DNA of 64,000 nt, taken from positions 2,066,001-2,130,000 of the forward strand of contig NZ_CP162139.1 in assembly GCF_040833985.1 (NCBI RefSeq), written 5' to 3'. Shown in pieces: positions 36,826 to 44,670 of this stretch. Below the pieces are notes generated by a model. The model saw only the letters and a list, made by a program, of their open reading frames with translations, made no database searches and was not told the DNA's origin. Position 1 is the first letter of the stretch, and every line of letters starts with the position of its first letter. The position numbers and the translations under genes were made by a program. Source of the DNA: Leptospira sp. WS4.C2. Its GTDB lineage: Bacteria; Spirochaetota; Leptospiria; Leptospirales; Leptospiraceae.

Positions 36826-37828
36826 TCAATTCGCCCTGTATATAGTCCAATTTGAGTAACAAATTTACGATTTCCTTAACTTCCAATCTATTCGTATTAT
36901 GCGAAGTGTAATCTTCCGACTCTGAAACTTTTTCTTCACCTTCTACAAAATATTTTTTATAATTTAAGTCTCTATTGTCTGCAGGAATACGATAGTAACG
37001 ACCCATATCCACCGCCTTAGCCATTTCTTCCCTTGAAACCAAAGATTCGTATAACTTTTCACCATGGCGTGTTCCAATTACTCGAATGTGGTTGTCCTTT
37101 TTAAATAGATCCTTTAAAGCAATGGCTAAATCACCGACAGTTGATGCTGGTGCTTTTTGAATAAATATATCACCTTGTTTTGCATGTTCAAAAGCATGTA
37201 AAACTAAATCGACAGAATCTTCCAATGACATCAAAAATCTTGTCATATTTGGATCTGTAATTGTAAGTGGATCTCCCGATTTTAATTGTTCTACAAATAA
37301 TGGAATTACAGATCCTCTCGAAGCCATAACGTTCCCATATCTTGTCGCGCAAAAAACAGTGCCACCTTCTGGAATCTGTCGCGATTTTGCAACCATTACC
37401 TTTTCAGCCATTGCTTTTGAAATTCCCATCGCATTAATAGGATAAACAGCTTTGTCAGTACTTAAAACGACAACTCTTTTAACATCCCTAGCAATAGCAG
37501 CTGCTAATACATTTTCTGTTCCAATAACATTTGTCTTCAATGCTTCCATTGGATAAAATTCACAAGAGGGTACTTGTTTTAATGCGGCTGCATGAAATAC
37601 ATAATCCACACCGACTAACGCGGAAGCAATGCTATCGTAATCTCTCACATCTCCAATATAAAACTTCAACTTATCGTTATTTAAAGCGATACGCATGTCC
37701 TCTTGCTTTTTTTCATCGCGGCTAAAAACACGAATTTCCTTTACATTGGTATTTAAGAATCGCTTAAGGACTGTGTTCCCGAAAGAACCCGTGCCACCTG
37801 TTATGAGTAATGTTTTATTTTCAAACAT
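36818..37828 (-). CDS. UDP-GlcNAc 4,6-dehydratase/epimerase (WbvB/FnlA/WbjB type)
   Basis: 336 residues. SDR of the FlaA1 group: LLITGGTGSFGNTVLKRF (7-24), IRVFSRDEKKQEDMR, VLSTDKAVYPINAMGISKAM (121-140). In this group the usual catalytic Tyr is replaced by Met within NAMGISK (M134 with K138), as here. These soluble dehydratases convert UDP-GlcNAc to 4-keto-6-deoxy sugars with C5 (and C3) epimerisation. It is the first step towards UDP-L-RhaNAc, L-QuiNAc or L-FucNAc. Overlap with the 2-epimerase gene is 8 nt and the gap to the reductase is 3 nt. Confidence 0.9.
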   Translation of the reverse strand: MFENKTLLITGGTGSFGNTVLKRFLNTNVKEIRVFSRDEKKQEDMRIALNNDKLKFYIGDVRDYDSIASALVGVDYVFHAAALKQVPSCEFYPMEALKTNVIGTENVLAAAIARDVKRVVVLSTDKAVYPINAMGISKAMAEKVMVAKSRQIPEGGTVFCATRYGNVMASRGSVIPLFVEQLKSGDPLTITDPNMTRFLMSLEDSVDLVLHAFEHAKQGDIFIQKAPASTVGDLAIALKDLFKKDNHIRVIGTRHGEKLYESLVSREEMAKAVDMGRYYRIPADNRDLNYKKYFVEGEEKVSESEDYTSHNTNRLEVKEIVNLLLKLDYIQGELNA

Positions 37829-37831
37829 ATA

Positions 37832-38731
37832 TTAGTTCCTTAAAAACTTTGTCTTATATTGATATAAATTTTCTATTAGTTCTTTCCAATCAGGTGGTTT
37901 ATAACCAGTTTCCGATCTAAACCTGTCCGAATTTAATGATCGGTCTATTTTAACATCAGAAGAAGGAATAATTTTAATTTCTTTTTTATAAATCTCTTTT
38001 GTAAGATTTAATAAATCATTCTTGGATATTGGATCAACCGAAACGTGATACAATCCAAACAATTGTTGATTTGGAATAATCAGATTCCCTATTACCTTTG
38101 CCAATTCGCATGTTGGGAGTCCGGAAAAGATTGCATTTTTAAAACCATTTACTGAATCAATCGAATTCAAAAACCAATCGATCAAAGAACGTTTCGAATA
38201 TAGTTCATGACCTATAATTGATGTTCGGATCGTAAAAACATGTTTCTCATCGGCAATCTCACCAAGTTCTTTTGATTTCCCATACAGATCATCTGCATTT
38301 GGTTTGTCAGATTCAAGGTAATTACCTTTTAACCCATCAAATACACAATCCGTACTAATCAATATTAGTCGCGAATTTACGAGCGAACAAAGCTGTGATA
38401 ATCGATGAGGCAACAATGCATTAATCGGAATTACTGCTAGAGGATCTTTTGACGCAGATTGTTGTTTGATTACTCCGATACAATTGATGACAATCTTAGG
38501 CTTTATTTGATTAAACAGAGCAATTAAATCATCAAAATTCAGAACATCTATATCTTGAACAATTCGCTCTAATTCAGATTTTTTAAAGAAAGAATTATCC
38601 TGAAGAGACCTAACAGTACCATAAACATTATAATTCAATTGGGAAAGTATTTTAAAGAGTGCGCTTCCTAACATACCCGAAACGCCCAGGATTAAAATAT
38701 TTCCATACTTACTTTCAGTTGTTTGAGACAT
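37832..38731 (-). CDS. RmlD-like NDP-4-keto-sugar reductase (WbvR type)
   Basis: 299 residues. ILILGVSGMLGSALFKIL (12-29), ISTDCVFDGLKGNYLES (125-141) and Y150-x3-K154 in LYGKSKELGE place it in the RmlD family. It is shorter than WbjC/FnlB (about 370 residues with a C-terminal cupin) and has no cupin. The position between a WbvB-like dehydratase and a WbvD-like 2-epimerase matches the Vibrio cholerae O37-type wbvB-wbvR-wbvD set, where the RmlD homologue makes UDP-L-RhaNAc and the epimerase UDP-L-QuiNAc. The gene context is direct; the sugar is inference. It is a paralogue of rfbD at 18449. Confidence 0.82.
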   Translation of the reverse strand: MSQTTESKYGNILILGVSGMLGSALFKILSQLNYNVYGTVRSLQDNSFFKKSELERIVQDIDVLNFDDLIALFNQIKPKIVINCIGVIKQQSASKDPLAVIPINALLPHRLSQLCSLVNSRLILISTDCVFDGLKGNYLESDKPNADDLYGKSKELGEIADEKHVFTIRTSIIGHELYSKRSLIDWFLNSIDSVNGFKNAIFSGLPTCELAKVIGNLIIPNQQLFGLYHVSVDPISKNDLLNLTKEIYKKEIKIIPSSDVKIDRSLNSDRFRSETGYKPPDWKELIENLYQYKTKFLRN

Positions 38732-38737
38732 ATATTT

Positions 38738-39595
38738 CTAGTTTAATTTTTGGATAGAAGTGATTGTACGTTTCAGGCCTTCAAAAATATCACTTTTAGG
38801 TATCCAACCCAAGTTTTCTCTTGCTCTTGAAATGTCTGCAACGACATCATTTATTTCGTTAGGTCTTACGATATCCCCTGATTTAACTGGTAAACTGGTG
38901 CCACAGATTTTCTGAATTATTTCAATTATTTCTTGCACCGAGTAAGACAAACCAGATTCAATATTGTATATCTGTAATCCACTGGCTTTATTCATACCTT
39001 TATTTATCGCATCTAAAACATCTTCGATGAAAACATAATCTCTTTTTGGTTTCAAATCTAACACATTAATAAATTCACTTTTTAAACATTGATTTACAAG
39101 AGTTGGAATCAAAAATTCCATCCTTTGTCCAGGACCATAAACATTGAACAGTCTAAGAATTGTAACACTTTGGCCAAAAAAATTTGCGTGAAACTTACAA
39201 ACCTCTTCCGCCAAATATTTTGATAACGCATATGGATTATTTGGTACGATGGGATGTATCTCATTTATTGGCAACTCTTGCGGCATCCCATAAAGATATG
39301 CGCTGACGTAAATAGTTTTAGCTTGGTGTCTCTTCGCATATTCAAGGGCTCTGCTTGTACCGACTACATTTGTTTCTAAAAACTCAGAACTTTGATTCCA
39401 ACTATCTGGAACAAAGTTACGCGATGCCAAATGAATTACGAAATCGGTTTTCTCAATAGTTTCCCATGAATTTTTATTTGTTATATCACCTAATTCTCTT
39501 GTGAATTTTATGACTTGATAACCTAAACTTTCAAGATAAGAAGATAAAGTTTTTCCGATAAAACCGGAAGCACCAGTTAAGAGAATTTTACTCAT
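38738..39595 (-). CDS. NAD-dependent epimerase/dehydratase (probable NDP-4-keto-6-deoxy reductase)
   Basis: 285 residues, extended SDR. ILLTGASGFIGKTLSSYL (4-21), VIHLASRNFVPDSW (53-66), TIYVSAYLYGMP (94-105) and Y122-x3-K126 in PYALSKYLAEE. Eight bases overlap with the nucleotidyltransferase gene upstream, which in turn overlaps the LegB-like dehydratase gene by eight. The three thus form a coupled trio. The natural reading is that this enzyme reduces the 4-keto group made by the LegB-like protein. It could instead be an epimerase. Confidence 0.72.
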   Translation of the reverse strand: MSKILLTGASGFIGKTLSSYLESLGYQVIKFTRELGDITNKNSWETIEKTDFVIHLASRNFVPDSWNQSSEFLETNVVGTSRALEYAKRHQAKTIYVSAYLYGMPQELPINEIHPIVPNNPYALSKYLAEEVCKFHANFFGQSVTILRLFNVYGPGQRMEFLIPTLVNQCLKSEFINVLDLKPKRDYVFIEDVLDAINKGMNKASGLQIYNIESGLSYSVQEIIEIIQKICGTSLPVKSGDIVRPNEINDVVADISRARENLGWIPKSDIFEGLKRTITSIQKLN

Positions 39596-40301
39596 GTAAA
39601 AATTTGTTTTTTAAGATTTCAAATTCGTCGATAGCTTTTTCGTAATCATCTGGTCGACCGATATCCAACCAATAACCATTATGAGCAAGAACAGAAACTG
39701 GCTTTTTTTCATCTAATAACTTTAACATTAAATTATCAAAACCAAATATTGTTTGTTTTGGTACATATGTTAATGCTTCTTTATTTAACATATAAACCCC
39801 CATACTCACTTGAAATGTTTGCCGTGGTTTCTCACGAAATCCTATTAGCCTACCTTGTTCGTTAGTATCCAATACGCCAAAATCAATCAGCTGTTCTCTA
39901 AACATCGAAGATATTGTAAATATAGATGCCGAAGATGTATGTGTGGAATAAAATGCAGAGTAATCAATGTCGGTAAGCACATCTCCGTTCATCACAAGAA
40001 AATTTTCAGGCAAATCTGAAATTAACTTAAGTGGCCCCATTGTGCCAAGTGGAGTGTCCTCTAACGAATAATCAATTTTAACATTCCATTTTTTGCCATC
40101 TTGAAAGAAAGCCTGAATCAAATGCGCCTGATGGTTTACTGCAATTGTAATATGTGTAAACTCAAAATGTGCCAACTGCCTTACAATCACTTCCAATATT
40201 GGATAATCACCTATGGGCATTAATGGTTTTGGCAAAACAGTGGTGTAAGGTCTTAACCTAGTTCCTTTTCCGCCTGCAAGTATAACAGCACGTTTAGACA
40301 T
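39588..40301 (-). CDS. Sugar-1-phosphate nucleotidyltransferase
   Basis: 237 residues. RAVILAGGKGTRLRPYTTVL and KPLMPIGDYPILEVIVRQL are the NTP_transferase signature; FLVMNGDVLTDIDYS holds the metal-binding Asp and GYWLDIGRPDDYEKA is the usual end. There is no CBS domain pair as in PtmE. Relatives include guanylyltransferases of the HddC/PtmE type. Coupled overlaps with the LegB-like gene and the SDR at 38738 suggest it activates the hexosamine or hexose that LegB dehydrates. Nucleotide choice (GTP likely) is inference. Confidence 0.82.
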   Translation of the reverse strand: MSKRAVILAGGKGTRLRPYTTVLPKPLMPIGDYPILEVIVRQLAHFEFTHITIAVNHQAHLIQAFFQDGKKWNVKIDYSLEDTPLGTMGPLKLISDLPENFLVMNGDVLTDIDYSAFYSTHTSSASIFTISSMFREQLIDFGVLDTNEQGRLIGFREKPRQTFQVSMGVYMLNKEALTYVPKQTIFGFDNLMLKLLDEKKPVSVLAHNGYWLDIGRPDDYEKAIDEFEILKNKFLHE

Positions 40302-41301
40302 TATAAATGTCCGCCTTATAAGTTTTGATGTTATTCGGATCTTTGAACCAATTGACGGTGTTGATTAATCCCTTTTTAAATCCTTCTAAACCTTTATATT
40401 CGGGTTCCCATTTCAATATGTCTTTCGCCTTCTGATTTGATGCCCAGAGTCTCTCTACTTCGCTTCTTTCTGGACGTAGTCTCGTTTCATCGCCAATAAT
40501 TTGAATTTCGCCTCCGATAATTTCAGAGATCAATTTTGCAGTGTCGCCCATTGTGATTTCAAAGCCATTTCCAATATTAAAAACTTCTCCAAAACCAATG
40601 TTTGATTCCAATGCACTGATAAATCCTTTCACTGTATCGCCTACATAGTTGAAATCTCTAGTCGGATGTAATGATCCTAACTTAATAGATTTTTTTCCAC
40701 CAAGTAACTGTGTAATGATGGTGGGTATAATGGCTCTAGCCGATTGTCTTGGCCCATACGTATTAAATGGTCTAATGGTGATAACTGGCAACTGAAATGA
40801 CGCAAAAAAAGAATACGCCAACTGGTCTGCACCAATTTTAGAAGCTGAATATGGAGACTGACCCTTCACTGGATGTTCCTCAGTTATAGGAACAAATTGA
40901 GCCGTTCCATAAACTTCACTTGTAGACGTATGTATAACCCTCTGAAGATCTAAATCGCGGGCTGCCTGTAAAACATTAAGTGTTCCTTTGATATTTGTAT
41001 CAATATAAGTATCTGGAGAATGGTAAGAAAAAGGGATTCCAATGAGCGCAGCTAAATGAAATACCCCATCTACTCCTTTCATTGCTGTGCGAACTCCATT
41101 AGGATCTCGAATATCGCCAACGAATACCTCGAATTTACCTGCTACATCTTTATCACAATGATCTAACCAACCCCAAGAATTAAATGAATTATAATAAGCG
41201 AATGCTTTTACTTCATATCCTTTTCTGACTAGAGCTTCAGTCAAATGAGACCCAATGAATCCATCTGCACCAGTTACTAAAATTTTCTTCACATCATTCA
41301 T
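40294..41301 (-). CDS. LegB-like NDP-hexosamine 4,6-dehydratase
   Basis: 335 residues. KILVTGADGFIGSHLTEALV (6-25), AYYNSFNSWGWLDHC (36-49), HTSTSEVYGTAQFVPI (124-139), and Y151-x3-K155 in SPYSASKIGADQ. The YYNSFNSWGWLD stretch is characteristic of LegB, the GDP-GlcNAc 4,6-dehydratase of legionaminic acid synthesis. No LegC aminotransferase, LegI synthase or CMP-legionaminate synthetase lies in the window, so the product likely goes elsewhere. It starts the coupled trio that continues with the genes at 39588 and 38738. Confidence 0.82.
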   Translation of the reverse strand: MNDVKKILVTGADGFIGSHLTEALVRKGYEVKAFAYYNSFNSWGWLDHCDKDVAGKFEVFVGDIRDPNGVRTAMKGVDGVFHLAALIGIPFSYHSPDTYIDTNIKGTLNVLQAARDLDLQRVIHTSTSEVYGTAQFVPITEEHPVKGQSPYSASKIGADQLAYSFFASFQLPVITIRPFNTYGPRQSARAIIPTIITQLLGGKKSIKLGSLHPTRDFNYVGDTVKGFISALESNIGFGEVFNIGNGFEITMGDTAKLISEIIGGEIQIIGDETRLRPERSEVERLWASNQKAKDILKWEPEYKGLEGFKKGLINTVNWFKDPNNIKTYKADIYNV

Positions 41302-41322
41302 CCTAAAAATAAAAATATCTAA

Positions 41323-42420
41323 TCATTCATTTGCACCTAAAGTGCGTTTAATTCGACTCGTATAGTGACTTTCTCTGTATCTTTTGCTAGCTAATGCTAA
41401 GTTATAACTCGCAATTTTCATCAACATACTCTTTTTATATAACTGCGTAAGTTTGCCAAATATTTCAATGATGGAATCGACCGAATTTGGTTCTATCTGA
41501 AATCCATTCACCTCATCAGTGAATACATCCAGTATCCCACTCTGCCCAGTTGTCACAACTACACATCCTGTGGCATATGCTTCTAAAATCGATACAGGTT
41601 GGCCTTCGTAAAACATAGTGGGTAATATGAATACGTGCGATTCTTGAAATAATTCTCTTTTCTTCTCATCGGAAACCATTCCGTGATATACGATATTAGA
41701 GTCAGAGTCTATTTGCTGCTTGAAATCCTCTAACTCTTCTTCCGAATCAAATCTACCGGCAAAATTTAATTGTATTTTACTTTTAACATTTTTATCTAAT
41801 TTCTGAAATGCTTCCAAAAGTAAAAGATATCCTTTCTGCGGAATCATGTTACTCAAAAACAAAAACTTAATCTTCTTTTCTTTTGAAGAAAACTTTTTGT
41901 TAAAATTTGCCTTCGTGATAAACATATCATTAGGTGCAAAGTTAGGGATAATGAAAATACGACTCGGTTCCACATAACTTTCAAAGATTTCCAGATGGGA
42001 TTTTCCAGATATAATGACTCCAGCCATTTTCTTTATAAAGAATCGATTTATTAAATATAATAGTGAGAACCTATCAAATAAAAGTCTTTTGATACTTCCT
42101 CCATGCAGATGAATAAAAAATCTAGGGAGAAACGAATAAGATATTAAATAAATTACAATATCTTTTAAATTGCCAGCCAAAGATTCAGAAATGGTTAAGT
42201 ATACGACATCGGAGTTCTTCTTTTTTTGCCAAACCTCAAAAAATACACGAAAAATTTCAAAAACTCGAATCGCTGAAATTTTTCCATCCTTAAGTCCTTG
42301 TTTTTTTAGGTCGACAGTGTTGACTAAATTACTATTCCGCAAACTATCATATAGAACTTTACATACAAGCGAATGTCCATTGATAGGAGGTGGTAGTGGG
42401 CCTATGAATAATATTTTCAT
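41323..42420 (-). CDS. Glycosyltransferase family 4
   Basis: 365 residues, GT-B. FIGPLPPPINGHSLVCKVL at the N-terminus is a common GT4 start in O-antigen clusters. The C-terminal donor site is MFYEGQPVSILEAYATGCV with its acidic pair, then VTTGQSGILDVFTDEVNGF. FIIPNFAPNDMF and NMIPQKGYLLLLEAF mark the domain linker. The enzyme should add one sugar to the lipid-linked unit. It is 21 nt upstream of the LegB-like gene and may use that sugar, though nothing in the sequence proves it. Confidence 0.85.
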   Translation of the reverse strand: MKILFIGPLPPPINGHSLVCKVLYDSLRNSNLVNTVDLKKQGLKDGKISAIRVFEIFRVFFEVWQKKKNSDVVYLTISESLAGNLKDIVIYLISYSFLPRFFIHLHGGSIKRLLFDRFSLLYLINRFFIKKMAGVIISGKSHLEIFESYVEPSRIFIIPNFAPNDMFITKANFNKKFSSKEKKIKFLFLSNMIPQKGYLLLLEAFQKLDKNVKSKIQLNFAGRFDSEEELEDFKQQIDSDSNIVYHGMVSDEKKRELFQESHVFILPTMFYEGQPVSILEAYATGCVVVTTGQSGILDVFTDEVNGFQIEPNSVDSIIEIFGKLTQLYKKSMLMKIASYNLALASKRYRESHYTSRIKRTLGANE

Positions 42421-42426
42421 CTTCTA

Positions 42427-43260
42427 TTATTTCTGCTTACTTTTCCCAGTGTAAACATCGACTTTCCCAATACCGGCGGGAAAAATAAATCTTATGAAAT
42501 TTCTAAGCTTTGAATCAACATTTGAATACAATCTTCTGATTTTTTGATTCGGCCTACCGCTAAAACTTGTAACATTAAAATAATCCCTACCAATGGGAGA
42601 ATCAGGGGAAAAGTAGTAATTTGAAACACAAATTCTTTTTTTATCTACCACAATAGGGCTTACCGAATGCCAAGACCAGGGGTTTGTTTCCATAATCACT
42701 AACCGGTTATATTGACTAACAATGGTTACATTTTCCTTTACCGCTTTATCCCATAGCTCCAAATTTCCACCATATTCTATTTTCCATTCTGGCGAAATAT
42801 AGTATAATAAATTCAATGTGCGATAGAAAGATCTAGTTTGTTCGTGAGAATTATCAATGTGTGGATTTAGAAAACTATCCTTGTCCATCAGACTAAGACC
42901 ACCCGCATACAACGTAGAATCGGCCTGTTGGTTTTTGATTCCGGTAATTTCTTCAACAATTCGTATCACCTTTGGCTCTTGGATTGCGAAGGTGATATCG
43001 GATAAAAGTGAATTGAATTGATCAAAATTTTTAGATGTATATTTTCTTTCTCTAAAACTTGACATCATTCGCATTTTTTCTTTTTCAGGAAAACAATTGT
43101 AAATTTCTAAAGCTAAATTTTCGGGCAGTAAATTGTCTAAATAACAATATCTTACGCCAACTTTATCAATGGATGACTCAAACATACGTTTTAGTTCGTC
43201 CTTATTTTTTGTTAAAGATTTAGCTATTAAATCTGCGATAAAATTTAGTTTTCCTTCCAT
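42427..43260 (-). CDS. 2-oxoglutarate/Fe(II)-dependent oxygenase
   Basis: 277 residues. The jelly-roll core shows the HxD pair in FLNPHIDNSHE (H134, D136), the distal His in NPWSWHSVSPI (H198) and Arg 209 of KKRICVSNYYFSP, the 2-oxoglutarate contact. Upstream YCYLDNLLPENLALEIY is typical of the prolyl-4-hydroxylase-like group. The C-terminus is basic. Such oxygenases hydroxylate a substrate with release of CO2 and succinate. In an O-antigen array the substrate may be a sugar, an acyl side chain or a nucleotide sugar. The closest neighbours are a GT4 enzyme and the HisF-like gene. The reaction type is family knowledge; the target is unknown. Confidence 0.75.
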   Translation of the reverse strand: MEGKLNFIADLIAKSLTKNKDELKRMFESSIDKVGVRYCYLDNLLPENLALEIYNCFPEKEKMRMMSSFRERKYTSKNFDQFNSLLSDITFAIQEPKVIRIVEEITGIKNQQADSTLYAGGLSLMDKDSFLNPHIDNSHEQTRSFYRTLNLLYYISPEWKIEYGGNLELWDKAVKENVTIVSQYNRLVIMETNPWSWHSVSPIVVDKKRICVSNYYFSPDSPIGRDYFNVTSFSGRPNQKIRRLYSNVDSKLRNFIRFIFPAGIGKVDVYTGKSKQK

Positions 43261-43287
43261 ATCCCCTTATATCCTCAAATATAAAAA

Positions 43288-44049
43288 TCAATATAAACTA
43301 GTTTTTAATTCCCTGTTTGGGTAATTGATCAAGACGGCTTTATGTTTTCCCTTATAAACAAATAGACTTCCGGCGGCCACACCAACAACACCTAGCTGAG
43401 CTATTACATTTTTCAAATCTTCCAAAGTTCCCGCACCACCTAATACCGTGACAGGAACCGAAATTCTTTTTTTTATACTCTGGAGTAAATCCATATCGTA
43501 ACCCAACATGGTTCCATCTAAATCAATCGAATTAATAAGAATTTCTCCTGCACCCAATGAAATTGCTAGATTCAGAACCTCATCTAAATATTTACCGGTT
43601 TTCTTTTTCCCGTTGTGCAAACAGAATTCATACCTTTTAGAAAAAGTAGTCTTTTTAAGATCTAACGAAACAACTACGCTTTGACTTCCCAAATAATTAA
43701 CCATTCGAGAGATCATTTCCGGATTTTCTACTAAGAGTGAACTAACTATAATTTTCTCAACACCGAAACCCAAAATTTTATTTGCCTGCTCCAGATTCTT
43801 GATTCCGCCACCAACACTTAGCGGCATTCTGCATTCATTAGCGATCCGCTCAATTAAACGATAATCAGGTTCTTTTCCAAGCATACTGGCATCAATATCA
43901 ATTAAAACAAGTTCATCTGCTTCTTTTTCGTTAAATATCTTTACAGCATTGATTGGATCTCCTATATACCGAGGATTATCAAACTTCGTAGTTTTCACTA
44001 ATCCTCCATCTTTTAGGAGTAAGGTGGGTATGATTCTTGGTTTTAACAT
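43288..44049 (-). CDS. hisF2: HisF2/WbuZ-like subunit for acetamidino sugar formation
   Basis: 253 residues, (beta/alpha)8 barrel like HisF. PRIIPTLLLKDGGLVKTTKF aligns gap-free with HisF but the catalytic Asp11 is Leu11; the second Asp (VVSLDLKK) is kept. LSVGGGIKNLEQANKIL and VTVLGGAGTLEDL are phosphate-binding loops. Loss of Asp11 and the neighbours (HisH-like, WbpG-like) show it is the HisF2/WbuZ/AglZ type, not a histidine enzyme. It is thought to form the ammonia channel and a partner surface for the amidotransferase. Gaps to the HisH-like gene are 3 nt. Confidence 0.9.
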   Translation of the reverse strand: MLKPRIIPTLLLKDGGLVKTTKFDNPRYIGDPINAVKIFNEKEADELVLIDIDASMLGKEPDYRLIERIANECRMPLSVGGGIKNLEQANKILGFGVEKIIVSSLLVENPEMISRMVNYLGSQSVVVSLDLKKTTFSKRYEFCLHNGKKKTGKYLDEVLNLAISLGAGEILINSIDLDGTMLGYDMDLLQSIKKRISVPVTVLGGAGTLEDLKNVIAQLGVVGVAAGSLFVYKGKHKAVLINYPNRELKTSLY

Positions 44050-44052
44050 AAA

Positions 44053-44670
44053 TTATATAAGTGCAAAATTTTTGAGCAATTGTACGCCATTATGATGGCT
44101 CTTCTCTGGATGAAATTGGGTTCCGAATATATTACCTTTGTTGACTGCACTACAAAACTCGAATCCATAATCGGTAGCAGCGATTATGTTTTCGGAATCA
44201 TTACACTCAAAATAGTAAGAATGTAAGAAGTAAAAATGTGGGTTTACATCAAGATTTTTTAATAAAGCAGAATTTTGATCTTTAATTAAAACTTCATTCC
44301 AACCAATTTGGGGAATCATCTGCTTTTCTGCTAAATTTGTAAAATTAAACTTTTTTACTTGGCCATCGATCCAACCAAGTCCTTTTTTTTTTCCTTCTTC
44401 ACTTGCCTCAGCTAAAATTTGCATTCCAACGCAAACACCAAGAATAGGACGTTTCTCAATTAGTGCAAACTTAGACAATTGATCCAATACATTTGCTTGT
44501 TCCAACTTTTCCATTACACTATCGAAGGAACCTACTCCGGGTAAAATTAATTTTTCAACTTTTAGAATTTCATCAGCAGTTTGAATTATTTTGTGCTCGA
44601 AACCTAAACTTTTAAATATATTAGCGAACGCTTTTAAATTTCCGACTCCATAATTTAATATACCTATCAT
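44053..44670 (-). CDS. hisH2: HisH2/WbuY-like glutaminase subunit
   Basis: 205 residues, class I glutamine amidotransferase. GILNYGVGNLKAF, LPGVGSFDSVM, the nucleophile GVCVGMQIL (C80) and the H187-P-E189 pair in TQFHPEKSHHNG give an intact catalytic triad. It supplies ammonia from glutamine. Wedged between the WbpG-like gene (start abuts its stop) and the HisF2-like gene, it belongs to the acetamidino sugar triad rather than to histidine synthesis. Sequence alone cannot separate HisH from HisH2; the context decides. Confidence 0.9.
   Translation of the reverse strand: MIGILNYGVGNLKAFANIFKSLGFEHKIIQTADEILKVEKLILPGVGSFDSVMEKLEQANVLDQLSKFALIEKRPILGVCVGMQILAEASEEGKKKGLGWIDGQVKKFNFTNLAEKQMIPQIGWNEVLIKDQNSALLKNLDVNPHFYFLHSYYFECNDSENIIAATDYGFEFCSAVNKGNIFGTQFHPEKSHHNGVQLLKNFALI

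Noticed and set aside
40294..41301. Complete legionaminic acid pathway
   Set aside because: Only a LegB-like gene is seen; no LegC, LegG, LegI or matching CMP-synthetase occurs in the window.
43288..44670. HisF/HisH as histidine biosynthesis genes
   Set aside because: HisF position 11 is Leu, and the pair is contiguous with a WbpG-like amidotransferase inside a sugar array; no other his gene is present.
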